A DNA stretch of 64,000 nt from DASQZT01 sp963728965 (GTDB lineage Bacteria; Acidobacteriota; Terriglobia; Bryobacterales; Bryobacteraceae): NCBI GenBank assembly GCA_963728965.1, contig CAVSMH010000008.1, positions 1,101,952 through 1,165,951 on the forward strand. Reading direction: 5' to 3'. The notes beneath the pieces are model-generated. The model was not told where the DNA came from, searched no databases, and worked only from the letters and a program-made list of their open reading frames with translations. A program made the translations under genes and the position numbers. This document shows, piece after piece, positions 37,715 through 45,678 of the stretch; positions within the stretch are counted from its first letter, which is position 1; each line of letters begins with the position of its first letter.

Positions 37715-38851
37715 ATGCCGGAAGCGACAATCGAAACGCCGACTGCGGGTTCGCCGGCCGCGGCGGCGAAAAGGCAACCGCTTGCGGAGAAGTCTCAGCG
37801 GCTCGTCAGCCTCGACGCCTATCGCGGATTGATCATGCTGCTGCTGGTTTCCGAAGGCTTCGGCCTAGCGGCCTTGCAGCATTATCCCGGGTGGGCCTGG
37901 CTGGCCGCCCAGTGGGACCACTCGGCCTGGCAGGGCTGCACCTTCTGGGACCTCGTGCAACCCGCCTTTACGTTTATGGTCGGGGTGGCGATGCCGTTCG
38001 CCTTTGCCCGGCGGATTTCCCAGGGCGCCGGCACCCGGGACCTGTTCCGCCATGTGGCCTGGCGTTCGCTGGCTCTGATTGTCCTGAGCAACATCTATTC
38101 CAATTGGGGAAGTTCCTCGCGGCCGCTGCGCCTTCAGTTCATCAACGTTCTGGCGCAGATCGGCTTCGGCTACATTCTGTGCTTCCTGATCACGCGAATG
38201 CGCTTTCTCTATCAGGCCGGTGCCGCCGCGGCCATGCTGGCGGGATACTGGGCGCTGTTCGCGATGTTCCCGGGACCCGACGGGGCCTTTTCGCAAGCCG
38301 GCAACATCGGCGCCGTGATCGACATGAAACTGCTGGGGTACAACTACCCCGGCTCCTACACCACGATCAATTTCATCGGCAACGCCGTCACCATCCTGTT
38401 TGGCTGTTGGGCGGGCATGCTGCTGAAGACGGGGCGTCCGCACGCCAACAAGCTGAAGATCCTCGCCCTCTGCGCGGCGGCTTGCTTTGCCCTCGGCCTG
38501 GGGCTCCAGCCGTTCAATCCGATGGTCAAGCGCCTGTGGACGGCGTCCTTCACGTTGTACAGCGCCGGGTGGGTGATCGTGATGCTGATTGCCTTCTACT
38601 GGATCATCGAGGTGAAGCAGACGAAGCGGTGGGTTTTCCCCTTTCTGGTGCTGGGAATGAACTCCATTTTCGTGTATTCGCTCGGGCAGATCGGCCTGAA
38701 GGGCTGGCTGGATCGCGGATTGCGCGGGTTCACGCGCAATTTCTCGTTCCTGGGCGATCTGGGCGCGATTCCGCAGCACGTGCTGGTGCTCGCGGGGCTT
38801 TGGTACGCGTGCTACTGGCTCTATCGGCGCAACATCTTCTTCAAGATCTGA
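37715..38851 (+). CDS. Heparan-alpha-glucosaminide N-acetyltransferase-like membrane protein (second copy)
   Basis: A 378-residue polytopic membrane protein homologous to the one at 505-1674. It shares RLVSLDAYRGLIMLLLV near residue 30, the catalytic-type His in DHSAWQGCTFWDLVQPAFTFMVGVAM, and a C-terminal block with FLVLGMNSIFVYSLGQIGLKGWL. About ten membrane helices are predicted. It is likely to acetylate a sugar or cell-envelope glycan from cytosolic acetyl-CoA. A ~28-residue polar Ala/Pro-rich N-terminus precedes the first helix. The copy lies beside a GH78 rhamnosidase (convergent), which fits a glycan context but does not prove it. Confidence 0.8.
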   Translation: MPEATIETPTAGSPAAAAKRQPLAEKSQRLVSLDAYRGLIMLLLVSEGFGLAALQHYPGWAWLAAQWDHSAWQGCTFWDLVQPAFTFMVGVAMPFAFARRISQGAGTRDLFRHVAWRSLALIVLSNIYSNWGSSSRPLRLQFINVLAQIGFGYILCFLITRMRFLYQAGAAAAMLAGYWALFAMFPGPDGAFSQAGNIGAVIDMKLLGYNYPGSYTTINFIGNAVTILFGCWAGMLLKTGRPHANKLKILALCAAACFALGLGLQPFNPMVKRLWTASFTLYSAGWVIVMLIAFYWIIEVKQTKRWVFPFLVLGMNSIFVYSLGQIGLKGWLDRGLRGFTRNFSFLGDLGAIPQHVLVLAGLWYACYWLYRRNIFFKI

Positions 38852-38857
38852 ACACCA

Positions 38858-38874
38858 TCACCGGGTCCCGGTGA
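38858..38874. terminator. Hairpin between convergent acetyltransferase-like and GH78 genes
   Basis: TCACCGG GTC CCGGTGA forms a 7-bp stem with a 3-nt loop, 6 nt after the stop of the plus-strand gene. It includes the stop codon of the minus-strand GH78 gene. No U-tract is present; it could stop transcription from both sides. Confidence 0.4.
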
Positions 38875-41800
38875 ACTCGTACGTGCCGGACTGCAGGCGG
38901 AAGACGGCCTTACCGTTTTCATACCTGATGAAGGTCACGCCTTTCGCCGCGGCGGCGTCCTTTCCGCTTTCCTTGACGGCCTTTGCATCGGTTGCCGGCA
39001 GGTAGAGGGTGGCGCTGGTGTTGGCGGGGACGGTGGCCCGGTAGGTAAGCGTGCCGCCAGTCACCTTCCAGGCGCTGCCGATCCTGCCGTACATCGAGTC
39101 GTAATAGCCCTCCGCGAAGGTCATCGTTCCCGTGGGGTCCGGCTCGGGCTGAAGGATGAACTTCCGGAACCCCGGTTCATCCCGCTGGATGCCCAGCGAA
39201 TACGCCATCATCCATTGGCCGACCGCGCCGAACGAGTAGTGGTTGAACGAGTTCATGCTGTTGTTGCCGCCGAATCCGTTCTCCACGGTATACCCGTTGA
39301 GCCGTTCCCAGATCGAAGTCGCCCCCTGGTCAACGGGGTAGAGCCACGACGGATATTGGTCGTTCAGGAGCATCCGGTAGGCCATGCCGCTGAGCCCGTT
39401 ATCGGAAAGTGCCTCGCTGATCCAGGCGGTTCCGATGAAGCCGGTCATCAGCGAATCCTTCGGGCGCATCGTCCCGTTGTCGTCCTTGTTCTCGCGGGCT
39501 ACCGCGGCGGCCAGGTTCTTGACCATCTGCGGGAGGTTCGCGCTGTCGAACAGGCCCATGCCCAATCCGACGGCGTAAGAGGTCTCGGTGTCGGCCACGC
39601 GGAATTGCGGAGGTCCCGCACTCGCTCCCGGTCCGCCGCCGAAGCCGCCGCGTCCGCCGCCGGTGGCGAGGGTCTTCTTTTCGCCATTGACAAATGTGGC
39701 GTTGAAGAACGCCTTGCGTTTTTCGTACATTCCCCGGTACCTGCCCGCATCCATGGGCATGTCGAGGATTTCGGCGACCTTCGCCATGATGCGGAGATCG
39801 TAGGCATGGTACGCGGTCACCAGGAACGCCGTGCCGAGCGCATTGTTCTGCGGACCGAGCCAGTCGCCCAACTGCCCGTCCGAACTCAACCCGGTCTTCG
39901 GATCGATGGTGGTTTCGAGGTAATCGATATAAGCGGACATGGCCGGATAGTGGCGCTCCAGCAGCCCGACATCCTGGTATTGGAGATAGACTTCCCACGG
40001 GACCACGATCCCGGCGCTTCCCCAGAGGACGCCGCCGAAGCCCCCGCCGACCGGCGCGACGTCGGTGAACTTCCCCGACGGGGTCTGCACATCGCGCATG
40101 GCGTACATATGCCGGGTGAGAAACTGATCGGCATTCGATAGATACGTGGCGGTGCGGGAGAAGACGTTGATATCTCCGGACCAGCCCATGCGTTCGTTGC
40201 GCTGCGGGCAGTCCGTCGGAATGGTCAGAAAGTTGTCCACGTTGGACCATACCAGGTTCGACCACAACCGGTTGACTTTCTCGCTGGACGTCCGATAGTC
40301 GGCCGACAACTCCCGGACCGAACTGATGACGACGCCCTGAACGGCCTCGAGCGGGAGAGGCTTGTCGATGCCGGTGATTTCGATGTACTGGTAGCCGTGC
40401 GACGTGAAGCGGGGCTGGTAGACCTGCGCTCCCGCCCGCATGGTGTAGACGTCCTGGCTGAGCGCGGCACGATAGTTCTCGGTCATGATCATGCCGGCGT
40501 TCTTCCCGGACTCTTCGAGAGCGGGGTAGAGCATCTCGGAATAGCGCAGGGTGATTTTCCCGCCGGCGCGCCCGCGGGCAAGGTGGATGCGCGGCACGCC
40601 CACCATGTTCTGTCCCATGTTGTAGACGAAAACACCGGGCCGGACTTCCTTCACGCTCCTGGCGGTCAGCACCCGGAACACGCCGGCGCTGTTGCCGATC
40701 TGCCCGATCAGCGATAGCCGGTCGAAGGTGAAGGGCGTCCCCGATGCGCCTCCCCGTCCGCCTTCGATGCCTGAAAACGTCGTGCCTTCGAGTGGGACCA
40801 CGACGGCGCTCTTCCATTGCCCGTCGTGGTAAGCGGCCGTAGTCCATCCCTCGACCGCGCGCTCCCGCGCGGCATCGTAGACTTCGCCGAAATCGAGGCT
40901 CCCGTAGATCAGCGGACCGTGGCCGTAGTATTTCCAGGTACGGGGATTGGTGACGACAATCTCCGACGTGCCGTCCTTATAGGTAATGACCAGCCTCGCC
41001 AGCAGGGACTGCCGGTCGCCGAAATGATTCCAGATGGTTCCGAAACTGAGCAAGCCGCTCCACCAGCCCTCCCCCAGCATGGCCCCGAGGGCGTTGTCGC
41101 CGGATTGGATCATGCCAGTGACGTCGTAGGTTTGGTACATCTCGGTGACGTTGTACTGGGTGAGGCCGGGAGCGTAGTAGTCGTCGCCCAGGCGCCTGCC
41201 GTTCAGGAAGACCTCGTAGATCCCGCGCGCGGTGACATAGAGGCGAGCGGTTTCCACCGCTTTGCCGGACGTCTGGAAGCGGGTGCGCAGCATGGGGGTC
41301 GAGTTCCGGCTCGGGTTGCGCACCACGAACACGCCCATTCCGCCGCCGTCGAGGACATACCGTCCGTCGGCCACCGACAGTCCGGCGTGGGCCGCGACGA
41401 AATCGGCATAAATCCCCTGGTACGGCGAGGCCGCCAGCTCCTCGTGGAAGAGGACACTGTGGGGGGCGCGATTGTTGCGGACGGTGAGGTCGCGGAAGGT
41501 GGCATGCTGGCCCGGTTCCACGGAGAATCCCATGTCGCAGAGCATTCCGAACGGAAGGTAGTCGCCGCCCGAGCCGGCAGGATTCAGGTTGACGGAATTC
41601 GGGCTGCCGCCGCGGCCTCCAAATCCGCCCCGGCCGCCGGCAGGCGGAGGCGCGGCAGCACCCATGAACGACGCGTTGCCGTCGACGGCAATTGCAATCT
41701 GCCCAAACGTGCTGCGGAATTCGATGACGTGTTCGGCGTTCTTGTTCGCGCGGTTGATGACCTCCGGCGCGATCTCGAACGTGCGCAGCGGTTGCGTGGG

Positions 41801-42505
41801 CGTGTCGGTGTTCTTGTATCCGGCGCGATACACGTGGAGCCTGGCTTTGCCGCCCGGGGAAGCGTCCAAGGCGGAAAGGTCGAGCTCGAGTTTGATATAG
41901 CTCTGATCTTTGGCGCTCTCCACCTGGTAGATGTTCTTGTAGCGGTCCATGAGCCGCGAATCGTTGGCCGCGTAAACGAAGCTCGCGCGGGTGCTGCTGG
42001 GTGCGATGGCCACCGTATACTTCACATCGAAGATCGCCAAGTACGGCGCATAGAGCACGAGGTCTTTGTCGCCGCCGCCGATCCATTGGGCGCCGCCCCA
42101 GGCGGTCGAATCGGGAGCGGAGTCCATGAGGCCGGTTTCGAACCAGGAACCCGCGGTGAGTTGGCTGCCCGCCTGGTTCCACACCGTGACCGTCCACGCG
42201 TATCGCGTGGCCGCCTTGAGCGGAGCGCCCTGGTATCGGAGGCCGAGCGAATCGGGGCTTTCCATCCGTTTGGTATCCCAGACGATGCTTGCCTTGGGAT
42301 CCCTGACCTGGATCTGGTAAGCGGTCTGCGCATACCCGCGCTCACCGGCCGTGGCGATCATCTGCCAACTGAAGCGCGGTTGTGCCACATCGATCCCCAG
42401 AGGGCTACTCCGGTATTCGACCCGAAGGTTCCTGATAGCGGCCGCCGCGTCGGCGTGCTGGATGCCACCGAGCAACACAATAGCCAGGATCAGATTCTGT
42501 CTCAT
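38858..42505 (-). CDS. Alpha-L-rhamnosidase, GH78
   Basis: A 1215-residue secreted enzyme that cleaves terminal alpha-L-rhamnose from plant glycosides and pectin. In order: signal peptide (MRQNLILAIVLLGGIQHADAA), Fn3-like N-terminal domain (LRVEYRSSPLGIDVAQPRFSW), beta-sandwich domains with DDYYAPGLTQYN, the (alpha/alpha)6 barrel with the catalytic motif DCPQRNERMGWSGD, and a C-terminal beta domain (TYRATVPANTSATLYLP). Three Gly/Arg-rich insertions interrupt it (about residues 285-302, 580-588, 947-963). It is 110 nt downstream of the DsbD-alpha-like gene on the same strand. Confidence 0.9.
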   Translation of the reverse strand: MRQNLILAIVLLGGIQHADAAAAIRNLRVEYRSSPLGIDVAQPRFSWQMIATAGERGYAQTAYQIQVRDPKASIVWDTKRMESPDSLGLRYQGAPLKAATRYAWTVTVWNQAGSQLTAGSWFETGLMDSAPDSTAWGGAQWIGGGDKDLVLYAPYLAIFDVKYTVAIAPSSTRASFVYAANDSRLMDRYKNIYQVESAKDQSYIKLELDLSALDASPGGKARLHVYRAGYKNTDTPTQPLRTFEIAPEVINRANKNAEHVIEFRSTFGQIAIAVDGNASFMGAAAPPPAGGRGGFGGRGGSPNSVNLNPAGSGGDYLPFGMLCDMGFSVEPGQHATFRDLTVRNNRAPHSVLFHEELAASPYQGIYADFVAAHAGLSVADGRYVLDGGGMGVFVVRNPSRNSTPMLRTRFQTSGKAVETARLYVTARGIYEVFLNGRRLGDDYYAPGLTQYNVTEMYQTYDVTGMIQSGDNALGAMLGEGWWSGLLSFGTIWNHFGDRQSLLARLVITYKDGTSEIVVTNPRTWKYYGHGPLIYGSLDFGEVYDAARERAVEGWTTAAYHDGQWKSAVVVPLEGTTFSGIEGGRGGASGTPFTFDRLSLIGQIGNSAGVFRVLTARSVKEVRPGVFVYNMGQNMVGVPRIHLARGRAGGKITLRYSEMLYPALEESGKNAGMIMTENYRAALSQDVYTMRAGAQVYQPRFTSHGYQYIEITGIDKPLPLEAVQGVVISSVRELSADYRTSSEKVNRLWSNLVWSNVDNFLTIPTDCPQRNERMGWSGDINVFSRTATYLSNADQFLTRHMYAMRDVQTPSGKFTDVAPVGGGFGGVLWGSAGIVVPWEVYLQYQDVGLLERHYPAMSAYIDYLETTIDPKTGLSSDGQLGDWLGPQNNALGTAFLVTAYHAYDLRIMAKVAEILDMPMDAGRYRGMYEKRKAFFNATFVNGEKKTLATGGGRGGFGGGPGASAGPPQFRVADTETSYAVGLGMGLFDSANLPQMVKNLAAAVARENKDDNGTMRPKDSLMTGFIGTAWISEALSDNGLSGMAYRMLLNDQYPSWLYPVDQGATSIWERLNGYTVENGFGGNNSMNSFNHYSFGAVGQWMMAYSLGIQRDEPGFRKFILQPEPDPTGTMTFAEGYYDSMYGRIGSAWKVTGGTLTYRATVPANTSATLYLPATDAKAVKESGKDAAAAKGVTFIRYENGKAVFRLQSGTYEFTGTR

Positions 42506-42615
42506 CGATGCTGACACATTACCACCGCACGGTTAGGGATGTTCCCGCAGGTATCGGCGTCGCTGCACACGGTTCCCGCTGACGCCAATCGCGGCGCAGG
42601 CCGGGGTGCCGATTC

Positions 42616-43101
42616 TTAGTGGATCTGGTAGGGAATGGTGACCTCGACCGTTTTGGGCGGGAAACAGGCGCGGTTGTTGCAGGCCTGGTAGTGTAGCTGG
42701 CCCACCGCCGCTCCGGGTCCGGCGGTAGCCGCGGGGGCGACCTTGAAATTCGCCACCAGGTCGAAGCTGCCGGTATAGACCGAAAGGGGCTTTTCGGAAA
42801 ACTCGTACTTCTCCATCGACGGCTTGGGGTAGATCACCGGGCCGCCCACCAGCGCACCCGGCGATTTCCAGGTGAGCTTCAGCGGGATGAGGTATTCGTC
42901 GCTGGGCGTGTTGCTGTTGACGTGATACCCCGGCTGAACCACCACCGGGATCTTCACCTGCAGGGCCTCGCCGCGTTTCCCCGCCACCTTTTGCGGCGTG
43001 CCGACGGTGAGATATCCGCTACTTTGGGCGAACAGGGGAAGACAGGTCAGCACTGTCAACGTCATGCGCCACAGGCTGCTGTAGAAGCTGTTGGATGCCA
43101 T
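42616..43101 (-). CDS. Free-standing DsbD alpha (N-terminal) domain protein
   Basis: A 161-residue secreted protein. A signal peptide (ending PLFAQ) is followed by one immunoglobulin-like domain of the DsbD N-terminal type: VQPGYHVNSNTPSDEYLIPLKLTW at the start and LHYQACNNRACFPPKTVEV at the end, with the two redox Cys eight... in the order C-x4-C. In full DsbD this domain receives electrons from the membrane domain and reduces periplasmic partners; here the membrane and thioredoxin domains are absent. The gene overlaps the end of the TlpA gene by 83 nt (ATG 43101; an ATG at 43065 would shorten the overlap to 47 nt), so the two are translationally linked. Confidence 0.75.
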   Translation of the reverse strand: MASNSFYSSLWRMTLTVLTCLPLFAQSSGYLTVGTPQKVAGKRGEALQVKIPVVVQPGYHVNSNTPSDEYLIPLKLTWKSPGALVGGPVIYPKPSMEKYEFSEKPLSVYTGSFDLVANFKVAPAATAGPGAAVGQLHYQACNNRACFPPKTVEVTIPYQIH

Positions 43102-43609
43102 CTTCGAAGTCTTTCTTGCTCGCGAGCCCCACATGGACCGCGGCGATCCTTCCGGTTCGATCGATCAAAAACGTCGTGGGCAGCGCGTCCACACCGCCGT
43201 AAAGCTGGGCCGTCATATCGTTGCCCATGAGAATGCGGTAGTTCACACCCAGGTCGGAAATGAACGGTTTCACCGTTTCCCAGCCTTCGTCGTCCATGGC
43301 TACGCCAAGCACTTCAAACCCCTTGTCCTTGTTCTTGCGCTGCATCTCCATAAACCAGGGAATTTCGATCTTGCAGGGGCCGCACCACGTGGCCCAGAAA
43401 TCCAGCAGGACCACCTTTCCACGGTAGTCCGCAAGATGAACCAGTTTGCCGTCGCCGTCTTTGAGCGCAAAATCGGGAGCCAGCTTGCGGTCCTTGTCCG
43501 CTTTGACGGAAGCCGCTCTCACAGACTGCGTGGAGGAAGAACAGCTTTCGAGGAAGCACCCCAGCAGGAGTGCGGTAGCGACAGCAAAAGCAAGACGCGG
43601 TAAAGACAC
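43019..43609 (-). CDS. TlpA-family thioredoxin-like lipoprotein
   Basis: A 196-residue periplasmic thiol reductase. The N-terminus has a lipoprotein signal (AVATALLLGC, lipobox Cys near residue 16). The thioredoxin core has APDFALKDGDGKLVHLADYRGKVVLLDFWATWCGPCK with active-site CGPC, and the cis-Pro loop DALPTTFLIDRTGRIAAVHVG. It is of TlpA/ResA type, which reduce apocytochromes or other periplasmic disulfides. GTG 43609 with an upstream AGGA is chosen because the frame extends far upstream without a signal-like start. It overlaps the DsbD-alpha-like gene, its probable electron partner. Confidence 0.85.
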   Translation of the reverse strand: MSLPRLAFAVATALLLGCFLESCSSSTQSVRAASVKADKDRKLAPDFALKDGDGKLVHLADYRGKVVLLDFWATWCGPCKIEIPWFMEMQRKNKDKGFEVLGVAMDDEGWETVKPFISDLGVNYRILMGNDMTAQLYGGVDALPTTFLIDRTGRIAAVHVGLASKKDFEDGIQQLLQQPVAHDVDSADLSSPVRPK

Positions 43610-43626
43610 AAGTTTTCCTGCTCCAA

Positions 43627-44229
43627 TTATATCGACAATGCGCACGTGCCAATAGTTTCGCGAAACCACAAGCGGCGCCCGCGCCGGTACACCGCCTGGA
43701 GCGTGAATTCGGGGTGCGCGTGGATACCGGAAAAGAGCCAGGCCGCGGTATCGCAGAAGCTTTCGCAGCAGTATTCGCGCCAGCGCCGGCTCCGTTGGCA
43801 CACATCGGCCGCGGTGAGCCGCTCTTTGCGCCACTCCGACGACCATCCGAGTTCGCCGCGCGCCCCGGCTTGCCACTCCCCCGCCAGCAACTCTTCGAAC
43901 GCGCGCCGCGTGGGATTGGCCGAGCGCAGCCAGACGAAATGAAACACCTCGTGCACGAACACTCGTGGAAACTCCGCCAGCGTGCAATCGAAAGCGATGC
44001 GGCGGACGCGCAGAAACGACCCGGCGTAAACCGGCCCGTGGCGGTCGCGCATGCCCCGCGCGCCGGCAATCACTACCGGCTCTCCCTGGAGCGGCGGCAA
44101 TCGGCGCAGCACGATGCGGACGTGCTTTTCGCGAGCCTGGTCTTCATAAACGAAACTCGCCGGCGGGCGGCCGGACGCGTCAGCCAACCGGCGCGCCGGA
44201 GCGCTCCGTGGCCGCGAGTTGCTCGGCAT
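43627..44229 (-). CDS. Unrecognised protein with HExxH motif (putative metalloprotease)
   Basis: A 200-residue protein that I do not recognise by family. It has VFVHEVFHFVWLR (HEVFH, a zinc-metalloprotease HExxH) around residue 93 and, ~60 residues later, EYCCESFCDTAAWLFSG, whose Glu/Asp could be a third metal ligand as in gluzincins. No signal peptide is visible; it is rich in Arg. The ATG at 44229 lies inside the upstream gene; a TTG at 44187, overlapping that gene's stop, is an alternative. It is second in a run of four minus-strand genes leading to tlpA, which starts 17 nt downstream. Confidence 0.6.
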   Translation of the reverse strand: MPSNSRPRSAPARRLADASGRPPASFVYEDQAREKHVRIVLRRLPPLQGEPVVIAGARGMRDRHGPVYAGSFLRVRRIAFDCTLAEFPRVFVHEVFHFVWLRSANPTRRAFEELLAGEWQAGARGELGWSSEWRKERLTAADVCQRSRRWREYCCESFCDTAAWLFSGIHAHPEFTLQAVYRRGRRLWFRETIGTCALSI

Positions 44230-44560
44230 AGCTCCTCAGGTCGGGCAGCGTGACGGTGACGATGTCCTTTTCCATATCCTCGCCCGTCTCGATGAGGTGC
44301 AGGAGGTGGAGCGCGGCGATGCGGGCACACCACGGATCCTCCATAGGGCGGCCGGCATCCCGGCTGACTCGCACCAGATCGGCGTGGGGCAGAGCGATTG
44401 TTTTCTCCACGACTGCGCCGCCCTCGTCCGTAAGGACGAACTTGACGTCGACGGTGTCGGCGTGGCGCAGCGAGATGGCCGTTTGCAGCCATTTGAGCCG
44501 CACCTGGAATCTGCGGCCAAACGGATCGGGCCCGCCCTCAAACTCGCGGAAGTTCAGCAT
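44180..44560 (-). CDS. Conserved-looking hypothetical protein
   Basis: A 126-residue protein of unknown family. It has a mixed alpha/beta pattern, with a central FVLTDEGGAVVEKTIALPHADLVRV and an acidic helical C-terminal half (IAALHLLHLIETGEDMEKDIVTVTLPDLRSYAEQL split by charged residues). No signal peptide or membrane segment. It is the first gene of the minus-strand run to tlpA, and its 3' end overlaps the HExxH gene. It starts 26 bp from the divergent alcohol dehydrogenase gene, so the two promoters share that gap. Confidence 0.6.
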   Translation of the reverse strand: MLNFREFEGGPDPFGRRFQVRLKWLQTAISLRHADTVDVKFVLTDEGGAVVEKTIALPHADLVRVSRDAGRPMEDPWCARIAALHLLHLIETGEDMEKDIVTVTLPDLRSYAEQLAATERSGAPVG

Positions 44561-44574
44561 CTACACTGTTATCT

Positions 44575-44586
44575 TACAATGGGTGC
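44575..44586 (+). promoter_or_regulatory. -10 element 6 nt from the alcohol dehydrogenase start (leaderless candidate)
   Basis: TACAAT at 44575-44580, then GGGTGC, then GTG at 44587. The 6-nt gap places +1 on the first base of the start codon. The -35 region is weak (GTTCAG at 44552-44557). Confidence 0.5.
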
Positions 44587-45636
44587 GTGGAACAGGTTCC
44601 GTTAGTAGCCGAGTTGACCGCGGCCCGCGAGTTTCGCCTCGGGCCGCAACGTATAGAAGAGCCCCGCCCCGGCGAGGTGCAGGTGCGCGTGGATGCGGTA
44701 GGCATCTGCGGGTCCGATCTGCATTCCTACTCCGAAGGCGGCGTGGGCGATACGCCGTGCGTCTATCCCATGGTGCTGGGACACGAGCCCGCCGGGACCG
44801 TGGTGAAAACCGGCCAGGGCGTGACGGGCTGGTCTGCCGGCGACCGCGCCGCGCTCGAACCGGCGATCTATTGCTACCACTGCGAATTCTGCCGTGCCGG
44901 ACAGTACAACCTGTGCGCCAACATCCGCTTCATGAGCATGCCAAGCGATCCCGGGTTCTTCCGTGAATTCGTGAACGTGCCCGTGGCCAGCCTGCTGGCG
45001 ATCCCGCCGACCCTGTCGGCCGAAGTGGCCACCCTGGTGGAGCCGCTGGCGGTGATCGTGCATTCGATGCGATTCGCGGCCATCGAACTGGGCGAAACGG
45101 TGGCCGTGTTCGGTGCGGGTCCCATTGGGATGCTCACCGTGGGGTGCCTCCGTGCCGCCGGCGCGGGCCGTATCTGGGTGGTGGAACCGGTGGCCCACCG
45201 GCGCGAGATGGCGCGGCGCATGGGCGCCCACGAGACCATCGATCCCGGCCAGGTGGATGCCGCCGCCGAAATCCGGGCGGCCACCGGGCAGCGGGGTGTC
45301 GATTGCGCCATCGATTGCGCCGCCAAGGAACACACCACTAACTGGGCCATCCGTGCCGCGCGCAATGGCGGGCGGGTGGTGCTCACCGGCATCCATTCGG
45401 CCGCTTTCGTTCCATTCGAGGTATCGCCGATGCGCCGCAAAGAGCTGGCGATATTCAACGTTCGCCGGTCCAATCACGAGCCGCCCGCGGCCCTGGCCCT
45501 GCTGCTCGAGCGCACCGACTGGTTCGCGCCGATGGTCACCCACACCCGGCCGCTCGAATGCATCGCCGAAGCCTTTTCGATCGCCGAAAACTACGCCGAT
45601 GGCGTCGGCAAAATGGTGGTGGTGCCCAGGCGCTGA
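44587..45636 (+). CDS. Zinc-dependent alcohol/polyol dehydrogenase (MDR family)
   Basis: A 349-residue medium-chain dehydrogenase. Catalytic zinc ligands are in GICGSDLH and GHEPAG. The structural zinc Cys set is CYHCEFCRAGQYNLC. The NAD(P) Rossmann motif is AVFGAGPIGML, with an acidic residue in VVEPVAHRR favouring NAD. The pattern resembles sorbitol/threonine dehydrogenases acting on polyols or sugars; the exact substrate is not deducible. It starts at GTG 44587. It stands alone between divergent and convergent neighbours and is probably a monocistronic, leaderless mRNA. Confidence 0.88.
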   Translation: MEQVPLVAELTAAREFRLGPQRIEEPRPGEVQVRVDAVGICGSDLHSYSEGGVGDTPCVYPMVLGHEPAGTVVKTGQGVTGWSAGDRAALEPAIYCYHCEFCRAGQYNLCANIRFMSMPSDPGFFREFVNVPVASLLAIPPTLSAEVATLVEPLAVIVHSMRFAAIELGETVAVFGAGPIGMLTVGCLRAAGAGRIWVVEPVAHRREMARRMGAHETIDPGQVDAAAEIRAATGQRGVDCAIDCAAKEHTTNWAIRAARNGGRVVLTGIHSAAFVPFEVSPMRRKELAIFNVRRSNHEPPAALALLLERTDWFAPMVTHTRPLECIAEAFSIAENYADGVGKMVVVPRR

Positions 45637-45646
45637 GGAACGCCGC

Positions 45647-45661
45647 GGCGCACTTCGCGCC
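45647..45661. terminator. Weak hairpin between convergent alcohol dehydrogenase and CDF genes
   Basis: GGCGC ACTTC GCGCC forms a 5-bp stem with a 5-nt loop in the 42-bp gap between the two converging genes. There is no U-tract. It could be fortuitous in GC-rich DNA. Confidence 0.25.
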
Positions 45662-45678
45662 ATGACTCGCCCTGCCCT

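Noticed and set aside
37505..37777. 90-residue minus-strand frame overlapping the cupredoxin and acetyltransferase starts
   Set aside because: Arg/Gly-rich, no signal or family; it is the wrong frame of the damaged cupredoxin leader.
45647..45661. Strong rho-independent terminator
   Set aside because: Only a 5-bp stem and no U-tract; kept as a weak candidate only.
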